Below, in pieces: positions 9,128-17,573 of a stretch of DNA of 58,701 nt. The notes beneath the pieces were generated by a model. The model worked only from the letters and a program-made list of their open reading frames with translations, was not told where the DNA came from and made no database searches. This DNA comes from CAJQND01 sp051010055 (GTDB lineage: Bacteria > Pseudomonadota > Alphaproteobacteria > Rhizobiales > CAJQND01). Position 1 is the stretch's first letter, and each line of letters opens with the position of its first letter. Position numbers and translations under genes: made by a program. Location of the stretch: contig JBPCVY010000032.1 in assembly GCA_051010055.1 (NCBI GenBank), positions 1-58,701 on the forward strand, written 5' to 3'.

Positions 9128-9897
9128 CCTTTCCCAGTAAGCGGGTTGGCAGGGTCCCGGGCAACTTTCAGCTCATAGGTTGAGGCCGCCAGTGCGTCAT
9201 ACATGATGAGCCGGCCGGCCAGGCTGTCGCCAATCTCCAGAATTTCCTTCAAAACCTCAATCGCCTGCAGGGAGCCTATAACACCGGTTACCGCACCGAG
9301 AATGCCGGCCTGGGCGCATGTGGGCACCACGCCGGGCGCAGGTGCTTCCGGGTGCAGGCACCGGTAGGTTGGAAACGGGTTGCCATCGGGCGCGGTTTCA
9401 TAGGGCTTGAGGGTGGTTATCTGGCCATCGAACTGGCCAACCGCTGCGCTCACAAGCGGTACCCTGGCGTGAAAGCAGGCATCGGAAACCGCATACCGGG
9501 TTTCGAAATTATCGCACCCATCTGCTACCACATCATAACCCGCCACCAGTTCTGCAGCGTTTTCTTCCGTTAGGCGTGTGGGGTGCTCGATGATTTCAAT
9601 GTTCGGGTTAACCTCGCTCACCATTGCCGCAGCACTTTTCGTTTTCACCATGCCAATGCGGCTGGTGGCGTGGATGATCTGGCGCTGCAGGTTCGACAGG
9701 GCCACCTCGTCATCATCAGCAATGCCGATGGCGCCAACACCTGCTGCGGCGAGATAAAGGATAACCGGTGAGCCGAGCCCGCCCGCGCCGATAACCAGCA
9801 CCTTGGCCGATTTCAGTTTCTGCTGGCCGGGCCCGCCCACATCACGCAGCAAAATGTGCCGCGCATAACGTTCCAGTTCTTCATCTGTCAGAGGCAT
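9124..9897 (-). CDS. moeB: MoeB/ThiF-type adenylyltransferase
   Basis: E1-like enzyme that adenylates the C-terminal Gly-Gly of a ubiquitin-fold sulfur carrier (MoaD or ThiS) for molybdopterin or thiamine synthesis. The 257 residues show the family start ELERYARHILLRDVGGPGQQKL, the nucleotide-binding glycine loop VIGAGGLGSPV (about residues 35-45), DDDEVALSNLQRQI, and the catalytic Asp in DGCDNFETRYAVSDAC. The zinc cysteines common in MoeB are not obvious as paired CxxC motifs. The molybdenum assignment rests on overall similarity, and ThiF is the alternative. It is the last gene of the leftward ubiE operon. Confidence 0.85.
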   Translation of the reverse strand: MPLTDEELERYARHILLRDVGGPGQQKLKSAKVLVIGAGGLGSPVILYLAAAGVGAIGIADDDEVALSNLQRQIIHATSRIGMVKTKSAAAMVSEVNPNIEIIEHPTRLTEENAAELVAGYDVVADGCDNFETRYAVSDACFHARVPLVSAAVGQFDGQITTLKPYETAPDGNPFPTYRCLHPEAPAPGVVPTCAQAGILGAVTGVIGSLQAIEVLKEILEIGDSLAGRLIMYDALAASTYELKVARDPANPLTGKG

Positions 9898-9978
9898 ATC
9901 GGGCTCCGGGCAAAGTTCTGGTTCCCCTTATGCCACGGTCATGAGTTTTGACAACCGGCAACGAAGATATGTGTGTTC

Positions 9979-10161
9979 TTAGCGCGGCCCGTTAAAATCT
10001 TCAGGATGGTCTGACCTTTGATTGGCGATTATCAAAAGCTTGCTCAAAAGGGCAGCGTACCCGTGGGCATCATCAATGGCGCGGTGGGTGTGGGGGTGAT
10101 TGCCAGGCGCAAGGCCATCACATTCAATATCTGTATCGAAATAATGGGCCAGATTACTCAA
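9979..10161 (-). pseudogene. C-terminal remnant of a DEDDh-type 3'-5' exonuclease
   Basis: The 60-residue frame begins with TTG three bases after the dut stop and has GGAAGGG upstream. It contains HPHTHRAIDDAHGYAALLSKLL, in which H-R-A-I-D-D reproduces the ExoIII motif (H-x4-D) at the C-terminal end of DnaQ-like exonucleases. ExoI and ExoII, normally in the preceding ~120 residues, are absent, and dut occupies that space. I read it as the tail of a deleted exonuclease gene, but it could be an expressed small protein. Identification rests on a single motif. Confidence 0.4.
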
Positions 10162-10163
10162 GT

Positions 10164-10619
10164 TTATCCCTTCCCGGACGACCCAAACCCTCCAGCCCCG
10201 CGGGCGGTTTCATCCAATATTTCAAACTCATCCCACTCGCCTTGTGTAACCGGCGCAAAGATGAGTTGGGCGACGCGTTCGCCACGATGTATTTCAAATG
10301 ATTCTTCGCCATGGTTTATCAAGATGACACCGACTTCGCCACGGTAGTCTGCATCAATTGTGCCTGGCGCATTGAGCACCGTCACACCGTGCTTCAGGGC
10401 AAGGCCGGAACGCGGGCGCACCTGCGCTTCATGGCCTTCGGGCAATGCGATGGCAATGCCGGTGGGCACCAGTGCGCGCTTGCCCGGCTCAAGCCGGAGC
10501 GGTTCTGAAACGGCTGCACGCAGGTCCATTCCTGCAGCATTCTGGCTTTGATAGGTAGGCAATGGCAGATGCGCGCCATGAGGCAAGCGGGTAACTTTGA
10601 TTTTCACAGTCGTACTCAT
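10164..10619 (-). CDS. dut: Deoxyuridine 5'-triphosphate nucleotidohydrolase (dUTPase)
   Basis: Hydrolyses dUTP to dUMP, which keeps uracil out of DNA and supplies thymidylate synthesis. The trimeric dUTPase motifs are all present in 151 residues: motif 1 AGMDLRAA, motif 2 PRSGLALKHG, motif 3 GTIDADYRGEVGVILIN, motif 4 RGERVAQLIFAPV, and the glycine-rich C-terminal motif 5 RGAGGFGSSG. The gene starts 6 bp after coaBC ends, so it is clearly in the same leftward operon. dut next to coaBC is a common bacterial arrangement. Confidence 0.97.
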   Translation of the reverse strand: MSTTVKIKVTRLPHGAHLPLPTYQSQNAAGMDLRAAVSEPLRLEPGKRALVPTGIAIALPEGHEAQVRPRSGLALKHGVTVLNAPGTIDADYRGEVGVILINHGEESFEIHRGERVAQLIFAPVTQGEWDEFEILDETARGAGGFGSSGKG

Positions 10620-10625
10620 AAATTA

Positions 10626-11858
10626 TCAGGAAATTTGTTCAGCAATTTCGGCCATCATCCGGCGAGCAACTTCGTCTTTTGACATTTCCGGCCAGTCTTC
10701 AACACCATTGGCGGTGACGATATGTACCGTGTTGGAATTGCCGCCCATAACGCCGGAACTTTCCGAGACATCGTTTGCGACAATCCAGTCGCATCCCTTC
10801 TTTTTCAGCTTGGCCTTGGCGTTGGCGACAACATTCTTGGTCTCGGCAGCAAAACCCACCACCAGCGATGGGCGTTCTTTCTTGAGGCTGGAAACGGTTG
10901 CCAGAATGTCCGGGTTCTCGGCAAGCTCCAGTTTCGGCAAATCTGACTTTTTGCCCTTTTTCATTTTCTGGCCGGCGGCATTCTTCGTGCGCCAGTCAGC
11001 CACCGCTGCGGTAAAAATGCCCACATCGGCAGGAAGCTCATCCATGGTGGCTTTGAGCATTTGTTCTGCTGTTTCAACGGGGATCACTTCCACCCCTTCT
11101 GGCATTTCGACATGAACAGGCCCGGAGATTAGCGATACCTGTGCGCCAAGTTCAGCTGCTGCCCGGGCAATGGCATATCCCTGCCTTCCAGATGAGCGGT
11201 TGGCGATATAGCGCACAGGGTCAATAGGCTCATGGGTGGGCCCGGCGGTGATGACCACCCGTTTACCTGAAAGTGGCGCACTGCCGGCGGAGGGAACGGA
11301 GGGCGCGGCCTTGCTACCGGCAAAATGCTCATCAAGCGCAGCAACAATGGCTGCTGGCTCTGCAAGCCGGCCTGGTCCGTATTCACCGCACGCCATGTCC
11401 CCCTCATCGGGCCCGACTACCAAGCCGCCCCGCGATTTCAATATGCGCAGGTTTTCCTGGGTTGCTGCATGCTCCCACATGCGCACATTCATGGCAGGTG
11501 CAATCATCACCGGTTTGTCGGTGGCCAAAAGGCAGGTGGTGGCGAGATCATCGCAATGCCCGCCGGCCATTTTGGCCATAAGGTCAGCGGTTGCTGGCGC
11601 CACCAGCAAAATATCCGCATCGCGGGAGAGTTGGATATGGCCGATTTCCGTCTCATAGGTAAGGTCGAACATATCGTCAAAGACCTTGTCGCCTGAAAGG
11701 CTCGCCACGGAAAGAGGGGTGACAAACTCCTTCGCCGCCCGGGTCATAATCACCCGGGCAGATGCGCCCCGGCGCCCCAGTTCGCGGATCACATCCAGCA
11801 CCTTGTAAGCAGCGATGCCGCCACCCATGATGATCAATATCCGTTTGCCGTTCAGCAT
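10626..11858 (-). CDS. coaBC: Bifunctional phosphopantothenoylcysteine decarboxylase / phosphopantothenate-cysteine ligase
   Basis: Catalyses two consecutive steps of coenzyme A synthesis: addition of cysteine to 4'-phosphopantothenate (CoaB) and decarboxylation to 4'-phosphopantetheine (CoaC). The start chosen is the ATG at 11858 (MLNGKRILIIMGGGIAAYK), giving 410 residues. A longer frame to 11933 overlaps ubiB and looks non-coding. The N-terminal flavin domain has the active-site His in HIQLSRDADILL, PAMNVRMW, and the flexible-flap Cys in GDMACGEYGPGRL. The C-terminal CoaB domain has ITAGPTHEPIDPVRYIANRSSGRQG and the ligase VGFAAET and NDVSE motifs. It lies 23 bp downstream of ubiB. Confidence 0.96.
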   Translation of the reverse strand: MLNGKRILIIMGGGIAAYKVLDVIRELGRRGASARVIMTRAAKEFVTPLSVASLSGDKVFDDMFDLTYETEIGHIQLSRDADILLVAPATADLMAKMAGGHCDDLATTCLLATDKPVMIAPAMNVRMWEHAATQENLRILKSRGGLVVGPDEGDMACGEYGPGRLAEPAAIVAALDEHFAGSKAAPSVPSAGSAPLSGKRVVITAGPTHEPIDPVRYIANRSSGRQGYAIARAAAELGAQVSLISGPVHVEMPEGVEVIPVETAEQMLKATMDELPADVGIFTAAVADWRTKNAAGQKMKKGKKSDLPKLELAENPDILATVSSLKKERPSLVVGFAAETKNVVANAKAKLKKKGCDWIVANDVSESSGVMGGNSNTVHIVTANGVEDWPEMSKDEVARRMMAEIAEQIS

Positions 11859-11881
11859 AGGTTCTCTCCTGCCCAGCAGCT

Positions 11882-13444
11882 CTATGGTGCCAGCTTTAAG
11901 GCAATCACCACAAGCGCTATGGCGCCAATCCATAATGCAGCGCGCGTGGGCCAGTTTTGCCGTGCCTGGGCGCGGGCGAGCTCATTTGTGGTTTTTTCAT
12001 CAAGCCTCAGCCCGCCATGGCCTGCCATTTCGCCCAGCATGTGGGCCGCGCGGCCTGCCTCTGACAGGACATCCGGCAAATCGCCCATCACCTTGCCCAG
12101 CACCGCTGCGCCTTCTGCAGCATCCTGCAAGCGCCCTTCCGGGCCAAGTTTCTGTTCCATCCACTGGCGCACCACCGGCTCTGCTGCATCCCACATGTTG
12201 AGCCTGGAGTTCAACGTGCGCGCCACCCCTTCAACAACAACCATTGTTTTTTGCAACAGCAACAATTGCGGCTGGGTTTGCATGTCGAACTGCTCGGTTA
12301 CCTGGAACAGTTGCCCCAACAGCCGGGCCATGGAGATTTCATCGGCATTCTTATCCATCAGCGGCTCGCCGATGGCGCGCAACGCCTGGGCGAAACTTGA
12401 AACCGGCTGGGTGTCAGGCACGTAGCCTGCATCATAGTGCACCTGGGCCACGCGCTTATAGTCGCGGGTGATAAAGCCGTAGAGAATTTCTGCCAGGAAC
12501 ATGCGGTCCTTGGGCGAAAGCCTGCCGATAATGCCGAAATCGACCGCCACGAGTTCGCCGTTCCCACCAACAAACAAATTGCCCTGATGCATGTCCGCAT
12601 GGAACATGCCATCGCGCATGGCATGGCGCAGAAATGACTGTATGACCCCATCTGCCAGCGCGTTAAGGTCATGGCCTGCCGCTTTGAGTTTTTCGGGATT
12701 GGAAAGGGCAATTCCATCCACCCATTCTAAAGTCAAAACGCGGCGGCCGGTTCGGGCCCAGTCCACTTCCGGCACCCTGAAACCGTTGTCTTCAGCGGTG
12801 TTCTGGCCCATCTCGGAAATGGCTGCCGCCTCCATGCGCAAGTCCATTTCCAGCTTTACCGTGTTGGCCAATGTCTGCACAGCCGCCACAGGGCGCAGGC
12901 GCCGGGCCGGGGCATGCATGCGCTCGGCCATGCGCGCGGCATAGAAAAAAGTCTCCATTTCACTGGCGAATTTCTCTTCAATGCCAGGCCGCAGAACCTT
13001 AATTGCAACATCCCGGCCTTCAATAGTGCGCGCCCGGTGCACCTGGGCAATGGATGCAGCAGCCACCGGTTCAGAAATCTCAGTAAATTGGTTCTGCCAT
13101 GGCGCGCCAAGGGCTATGTCGATTTCTTTCAGCGCCAATTCGCGAGAAAACGGCGCCATTCGGTCTTGCAGTTCAGACAGCTCAACCGCCCGTTCAGCAC
13201 CTACAATATCCGCACGCGTTGCCAGGAACTGGCCAAGCTTTATGTATGTGGGCCCAAGTTCGGTGAGCGCTTCGGCAAGGGGATTTTTATCCTTTGGCGT
13301 TCCCCCGCCCATTCCACCGATTTCATAGGCAAAGCGCATGGGCGCTGGCATTTCGGAAAGCTGGTCGGCAGGCACAACCTTGTGCTTGGCCAGAGCGCGC
13401 CCGGCACGGGCAAGCCGGTACATATGACGAATAGATGAAAACAT
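11882..13444 (-). CDS. ubiB: UbiB protein-kinase-like ubiquinone biosynthesis ATPase
   Basis: ABC1/ADCK-family atypical kinase needed for coenzyme Q synthesis at the inner membrane. The 520-residue protein carries the family-specific KxGQ motif in YIKLGQFLATR (about residues 70-80) and the Ala-rich nucleotide loop AAASIAQVHRA. The ATP-site lysine is in VAIKVLRPG, the catalytic-loop equivalent is HADMHQGNLFV, and the metal-binding motif is VDFGIIG. The C-terminus ends in one strong transmembrane helix (ALWIGAIALVVIALKL), as expected for UbiB. The gene begins 3 bp after ubiE, with which it is functionally paired. Confidence 0.96.
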   Translation of the reverse strand: MFSSIRHMYRLARAGRALAKHKVVPADQLSEMPAPMRFAYEIGGMGGGTPKDKNPLAEALTELGPTYIKLGQFLATRADIVGAERAVELSELQDRMAPFSRELALKEIDIALGAPWQNQFTEISEPVAAASIAQVHRARTIEGRDVAIKVLRPGIEEKFASEMETFFYAARMAERMHAPARRLRPVAAVQTLANTVKLEMDLRMEAAAISEMGQNTAEDNGFRVPEVDWARTGRRVLTLEWVDGIALSNPEKLKAAGHDLNALADGVIQSFLRHAMRDGMFHADMHQGNLFVGGNGELVAVDFGIIGRLSPKDRMFLAEILYGFITRDYKRVAQVHYDAGYVPDTQPVSSFAQALRAIGEPLMDKNADEISMARLLGQLFQVTEQFDMQTQPQLLLLQKTMVVVEGVARTLNSRLNMWDAAEPVVRQWMEQKLGPEGRLQDAAEGAAVLGKVMGDLPDVLSEAGRAAHMLGEMAGHGGLRLDEKTTNELARAQARQNWPTRAALWIGAIALVVIALKLAP

Positions 13445-13447
13445 TGA

Positions 13448-14224
13448 TCAGGTCCGCCATCCGGAATGAAGGGCGACAATTCCACCAGACAGATTGCGGT
13501 ACCTGGTATTGCCAAAACCGGCATCGGCGATCATCTGCAAAAAGTCCCGCTGGTCTGGAAATTTGCGTATGGATTCAACTAGATAACGATATGGATGCCC
13601 GTCGCCTGTCACCACTTTTCCAATGGCCGGAATGGCGGTGAAGGAATAGGCGTCATAAAGGCTGTCCAACCCGGGCACTTCCACATGGCTGAATTCCAGG
13701 CACAGGAAATGCCCTCCAGGCTTGAGCACCCGGTAGGCCTCGCTGAGCGCCTTTTCAATATGGGTGACGTTTCTGATACCGAACGCAATGGTATAGGCAT
13801 CAAAACTACTGTCTTCGAACGCAAGCTGCTCGGCATTGCCGGTCACAAACCTGGCGCGGCCTGCCAACCCCTCAGCGATTGCGCGCTTGCGCCCTTCGGC
13901 GAGCATCTGCTCATTAATATCACACAGAGTAACCGCGCAGCCGGGCTCTCCCGCCTTCAAAAACCTGAATGCGATGTCGCCGGTTCCGCCGGCCACATCC
14001 AAAAGCCTGAAGGGCCGGTTTGATTTTGGTGGCGCGACCGCCGTAGTCAATGCGTCTTTCCAGGCCCGGTGCAGCCCGCCCGACATAAGATCGTTCATCA
14101 GGTCATAGCGGGCGGCGACTTTCGAGAACACTTCATTGACGCGCCCCTGCTTTTCGGCTTCATCAACGTCTTGAAATCCGAAATGGGTGCGTGTGCTTGT
14201 CTGCGATTTGCGGCTGGCCGTCAT
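13448..14224 (-). CDS. ubiE: Ubiquinone/menaquinone biosynthesis C-methyltransferase UbiE
   Basis: C-methylates 2-polyprenyl-6-methoxy-1,4-benzoquinol (and demethylmenaquinol where present). The ATG at 14224, with GAG 7 bases upstream, gives 258 residues. A TTG four codons earlier at 14236 is also open but is less likely. SAM motif I is LLDVAGGTGDIAFRFL (about residue 73), followed by the UbiE-specific stretches AFGIRNVTHIEKALSEAYRVLKPGG and LCLEFSHVEVP. First gene of the leftward operon ubiE-ubiB-coaBC-dut. The 103-bp spacer is shared with divergent mutM. Confidence 0.96.
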   Translation of the reverse strand: MTASRKSQTSTRTHFGFQDVDEAEKQGRVNEVFSKVAARYDLMNDLMSGGLHRAWKDALTTAVAPPKSNRPFRLLDVAGGTGDIAFRFLKAGEPGCAVTLCDINEQMLAEGRKRAIAEGLAGRARFVTGNAEQLAFEDSSFDAYTIAFGIRNVTHIEKALSEAYRVLKPGGHFLCLEFSHVEVPGLDSLYDAYSFTAIPAIGKVVTGDGHPYRYLVESIRKFPDQRDFLQMIADAGFGNTRYRNLSGGIVALHSGWRT

Positions 14225-14327
14225 ATTGTTACTCAATTACCATTAAGCGCCGCACAATAGCCGATGGCAGGACAATTCGCCATCTGCTTCTTTGCAATAG
14301 GGTTAGGAAAAGTGAGCATAAAAACAA

Positions 14328-15209
14328 ATGCCGGAACTGCCTGAAGTTGAAACCGTAAAGCGAGGGCTGGAGCCGGTTATGGTGGGAAATCGCATCGCAT
14401 CGGTTGATGTGCGAAGGGATGGCTTGCGGTTCCCGTTTCCTGAAAACATGGCAGCACGCCTTGAAGGCCAAAAAATCACTGCAATGACACGGCGGGCTAA
14501 ATATATCCTTGCCGCATTGGAGAGCGGTGAAAGTTTGCTGATGCATCTTGGCATGTCGGGCCGTTTTACAATTCATGAAACGTCAGCCGCAGCGCCGCAA
14601 ACACCTGGCGCATTTTATCATGACGGCGCGGTTGGCGCACACGATCATGTTATCTTCCGCATGGAGGGCGGCGCCTTGATCGTCTATTGCGATCCGCGCC
14701 GGTTCGGCATCATGGATCTGTTTCCCGATAAGGAAGGGCAAACCCATCCCCTGCTTGCGGAACTTGGTGTGGAGCCGCTCGGGAACTCTCTTACCGCTGA
14801 ATATCTCAATACAGCTTTCAGGGGGCGCAAAACGCCTCTAAAAGCCGCCTTGCTTGACCAGAAAATCATTGCAGGGCTTGGCAATATCTATGTTTGCGAG
14901 ACCCTGTACCGGGCTAAGTTATCGCCGCGACGGCGTGCGGGCTCAATTACCGGCGCAAAGAAACCACCTAAGCGCCTGGAAGGACTTGTCCGCGCCATCC
15001 GCGATGTTCTGGACGAAGCCATCATTGCCGGCGGCTCAAGCTTGCGGGACTATTCCCAGGCTGACGGCGAGCTAGGCTATTTTCAGCACAGTTTTGAAGT
15101 TTACGGCCGGGAGGGCGAGCCCTGCGCAACCACCGGCTGCGGTAAATCTGTTCAACGGATTGTCCAGTCTGGCCGGTCAACATTTTTTTGCCCTGCATGC
15201 CAGCGTTGA
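14328..15209 (+). CDS. mutM: Formamidopyrimidine-DNA glycosylase (Fpg/MutM)
   Basis: Removes 8-oxoguanine and formamidopyrimidines and cleaves the abasic site (bifunctional glycosylase/lyase). The mature N-terminus is P-E-L-P-E-V-E-T-V, with Pro2 as the Schiff-base nucleophile and Glu3 catalytic. Lys in RRAKYIL (about residue 58) is the conserved phosphate-contacting lysine. The helix-two-turn-helix (GLGNIYVCETLYRAKLSP) and the C-terminal zinc finger (C-x5-C ... FFCPACQR) are intact. The 293-residue length is normal for Alphaproteobacteria. Divergent mutM/ubiE is conserved in Rhizobiales. Confidence 0.97.
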   Translation: MPELPEVETVKRGLEPVMVGNRIASVDVRRDGLRFPFPENMAARLEGQKITAMTRRAKYILAALESGESLLMHLGMSGRFTIHETSAAAPQTPGAFYHDGAVGAHDHVIFRMEGGALIVYCDPRRFGIMDLFPDKEGQTHPLLAELGVEPLGNSLTAEYLNTAFRGRKTPLKAALLDQKIIAGLGNIYVCETLYRAKLSPRRRAGSITGAKKPPKRLEGLVRAIRDVLDEAIIAGGSSLRDYSQADGELGYFQHSFEVYGREGEPCATTGCGKSVQRIVQSGRSTFFCPACQR

Positions 15210-15323
15210 AGCGCGGTTCGGAAAAATCCGGCCCGGCTGAGGCAATTATGGGCTTGCGAAAGTCGCTGTGAGGCTGTCTATTTCCGCTGGAGTTTGCCGT
15301 TGATCAGTTGAGGAGCACACCGG

Positions 15324-16097
15324 ATGGCCTACAAATTTATCATTGTCGAAACGCGGGGAAAGACAGGGCTGATAACAATAAACCGGCCAGATGTCCTCAA
15401 TGCACTTAATTCCGATGTTATCGCGGAAATGGTAAAGGCTCTCAAAGGATTTGAAAAAGACGAAAAGATAGGCTGCGTGGTGCTGACCGGTTCGCCCAAG
15501 GCCTTTGCTGCCGGTGCGGACATTAAAGAAATGCAGAACATGTCTTATATGGATGCGTTTCTGGGAGACCACGTCACCTCATGGGATGAGATACCCAGGT
15601 TCCGCAAGCCAATGATTGCCGCTGTTGCCGGCTATGCGCTGGGCGGTGGTTGCGAGCTTGCCATGATGTGCGATTTTATCATTGCTGCCGATACGGCAAA
15701 GTTCGGCCAGCCGGAAATCACACTCGGCGTCATGCCCGGCGTGGGCGGCACCCAGCGCCTCACGCGCTTTGTCGGCAAGTCCAAGGCCATGGAAATGTGC
15801 CTTACCGGGCGCATGATGGATGCCCAGGAAGCTGAATGCACCGGCCTGGTGTCGCGGATAGTGGATGCGGACAAACTGATAGACGATGCCATTGAAACAG
15901 CAGAGAAAATCTCATCCTTCTCCCTGCCCATAACGATGATGACGAAAGAGACAATAAACCGCTCTTATGAGGTGAGCCTTGCCGAGGGCGTGCGTTTTGA
16001 GCGCCGGCTCTTCCATTCCATGTTCGCCACCGAAGATCAAAAAGAAGGCATGACCGCCTTCGTTGAAAAGCGCAAACCCAATTTCTCCAACAAATAG
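15324..16097 (+). CDS. Short-chain enoyl-CoA hydratase (crotonase family)
   Basis: Hydrates trans-2-enoyl-CoA to 3-hydroxyacyl-CoA in beta-oxidation. The 257 residues show the oxyanion-hole strand AFAAGADIKEM (about residues 60-71) and YALGGGCELAMMCDFIIAA, with catalytic Glu in GGGCE. The second catalytic Glu is in FGQPEITLGVMPGVGGTQRL. These two glutamates distinguish a true hydratase from isomerase-like relatives. The C-terminal helices (FHSMFATEDQKEGMTAFVEKR) match classical mitochondrial-type ECHS1/FadB1-like enzymes. It sits between mutM and rpsT, a position conserved in Rhizobiales. Confidence 0.93.
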   Translation: MAYKFIIVETRGKTGLITINRPDVLNALNSDVIAEMVKALKGFEKDEKIGCVVLTGSPKAFAAGADIKEMQNMSYMDAFLGDHVTSWDEIPRFRKPMIAAVAGYALGGGCELAMMCDFIIAADTAKFGQPEITLGVMPGVGGTQRLTRFVGKSKAMEMCLTGRMMDAQEAECTGLVSRIVDADKLIDDAIETAEKISSFSLPITMMTKETINRSYEVSLAEGVRFERRLFHSMFATEDQKEGMTAFVEKRKPNFSNK

Positions 16098-16145
16098 TAT
16101 TGTTTGAACACGCGTGCCAGGCGGTTTTTTTTACCTCTATACTTG

Positions 16146-16174
16146 TTGACGAATTTGGCCGGTACAGGTATAAG
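16146..16174 (+). promoter_or_regulatory. Strong sigma-70-like promoter for rpsT
   Basis: TTGACG at 16146-16151 and TATAAG at 16169-16174 have an ideal 17-bp spacer, about 115 bp before the rpsT start. This is among the best housekeeping-promoter matches in the window and fits a ribosomal protein gene. Confidence 0.6.
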
Positions 16175-16287
16175 CCGCCCACCTTTGGCTGGCCGGTGAA
16201 AGTGCCGAGCCCGGCGCAAAGTATTTTCGAACAATTGCCCGACCAGCTGCTGTGCGGCTTGAGGGCCTCTTAGAGGCAATAGAGACT

Positions 16288-16551
16288 ATGGCCAACACAG
16301 CTTCTGCAAAGAAAGCGATCCGCAAGATGGCGGGCCAGACCGCGGTCAACAAGTCGCGCCGGTCGCGCATGCGCACCCACATTCGCAAGGTAGAAGAGGC
16401 AATTGAAAGCGGCGACAAGGCTGCAGCAGCCGAGGCGCTTAAAGCAGCGCAACCTGAAATTATGCGCAGCGCTCAAAAGGGCGTGCTGCATAAAAACACA
16501 GCTTCCCGCAAGGTTTCCCGCCTTTCCAACCGCGTCAAGGCGATTTCCTAA
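16288..16551 (+). CDS. rpsT: 30S ribosomal protein S20
   Basis: S20 binds 16S rRNA helices early in 30S assembly. The ATG at 16288 gives 87 residues starting ANTASAKKAIRKMAGQTAVNK, the usual S20 N-terminus. The open frame back to 16252 adds 12 residues that do not belong to the family. The protein is helical and Lys/Arg/Ala-rich, with RSRMRTHIRKVEEAI and the C-terminal HKNTASRKVSRLSNRVKAI. A GAGG-type ribosome-binding site lies upstream, and a hairpin with a T6 run follows at 16704-16735. Confidence 0.97.
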   Translation: MANTASAKKAIRKMAGQTAVNKSRRSRMRTHIRKVEEAIESGDKAAAAEALKAAQPEIMRSAQKGVLHKNTASRKVSRLSNRVKAIS

Positions 16552-16703
16552 CCAGCCCGAGCGCCCTTGAATCCCACGGGAATTTGCAATTGCAGTCCGC
16601 ATATTTCCCGGCCATCGACAGGTGTTCAGTGAGCCGTTGAATTTCGCTTATTCGTCCCTATACGGATTTTAATAAATTTTATTGCGTTTTTTCAACGCTT
16701 TAG

Positions 16704-16735
16704 CGGGGTATGCCATTTGGGTCGCCCCGTTTTTT
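16704..16735 (+). terminator. Candidate terminator downstream of rpsT
   Basis: CGGGG and CCCCG arms are separated by about 16 bases and followed by TTTTTT. The stem is short, but the T-run is good. Confidence 0.45.
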
Positions 16736-17326
16736 GCATTCTGGTTCAAAAAACCTTGCAGAAAACCGCAGAAATTCAACAAAAATTGCCGAATTGCTTT
16801 CGGGCGTTTCGCGCTTTGATTCTATTAAGAGAGTCAAGTATTTGCAGCTTCAAGAGGTTTACTGGCGGCGTGCGAGTCGGTAAGAAAATTTTACTCTGTA
16901 TACGGCATATATCGAGTCTCCTGTTGCCTGTTCCCACAGGTCTGTGTAAAGTTCTTGATATTGACGGTGCAGCTGGCGCCCCGGTTTCGGGCATAAACAG
17001 AACAGGTCAGCAGCATTCCGTGAAGCCCAATTTGGGATTGCGTGAATTTGCACCGTTTGAACTGGCTGTTTGCCGACGTCTGGCAAGTTTGCAGTCGGTC
17101 AGCATATAGCAAGGCGTGTGTTGTACGCCAAAACATGGCAGGAAAACTGCCAAACTGGGGAATAAGCATTTCCCGGTACGGCGAAATTTTGGCGTTCGCC
17201 ATTTGTGGGCGCAACAAAAGGCAACAATTGCGGGAATTATTTGCCCGCAAACCTGGTTACCGGGGACTGGGCCGGATGCCAGGGCAGGTGCCGGGGTAAC
17301 CGGGATCTACTAAGGAGTTAAAATCG

Positions 17327-17392
17327 ATGGAACCATCTCGTGCTCTCCGCGCTGAATTGATGGTTATGGGGAAAGGGGAAAGAGACCAATAG
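17327..17392 (+). CDS. Possible 21-residue leader peptide upstream of dnaA
   Basis: An ATG at 17327 is preceded by a strong AAGGAG (17313-17318) with 8 spacer bases and opens 21 sense codons (MEPSRALRAELMVMGKGERD...) to TAG 17390-17392. The stop is 181 bp before the dnaA ATG. The Shine-Dalgarno sequence is better than that of dnaA itself. No homologue is recognised. It may be a regulatory upstream ORF that senses translation or nutrient state, or a chance frame. Confidence 0.35.
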   Translation: MEPSRALRAELMVMGKGERDQ

Positions 17393-17573
17393 TGCGGTTC
17401 CGCGCCAGCCACCTTTTGGGCGGAACACGTGGTCTATTGCACAGCAAACAGCATGAATCTTGAATGACGGCCACGTGCTTTGGTGGGGCAACGCTAGAGA
17501 TCAATCGATAGCGGGCGCGGGCTGATCTACGGGAAAACAAATATATTTTTAGCCAGCGGTGGTGGAATAAGTA

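Larger units (their letters stand above)
16552..17573 (+). other. 1-kb gene-poor dnaA leader / candidate cell-cycle control region
   Basis: No convincing long gene lies between rpsT and dnaA; a 130-codon frame at 16717-17109 has no ribosome-binding site and no recognisable protein. The region contains a short CtrA-like half-pair (TTAA-N7-TATT at 16669-16683) and four GANTC sites between 16818 and 16918. It also has a 21-codon ORF at 17327-17392 and two CACGTG sites at 17426-17431 and 17472-17477. The base composition is uneven, with A+T-rich patches near 16670-16690 and 16890-16912. No cluster of good DnaA boxes (TTATCCACA) was found, so I do not call it oriC. Confidence 0.5.

Noticed and set aside
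16717..17109. 130-codon open frame in the dnaA leader
   Set aside because: It has no ribosome-binding site, no recognisable domain and an irregular composition. Open frames on the opposite strand cover the same bases.
16552..17573. Calling this region oriC
   Set aside because: The position next to dnaA is suggestive, but no cluster of DnaA boxes was found, and the alphaproteobacterial origin often lies elsewhere. A cumulative GC-skew plot of the whole chromosome would decide it.
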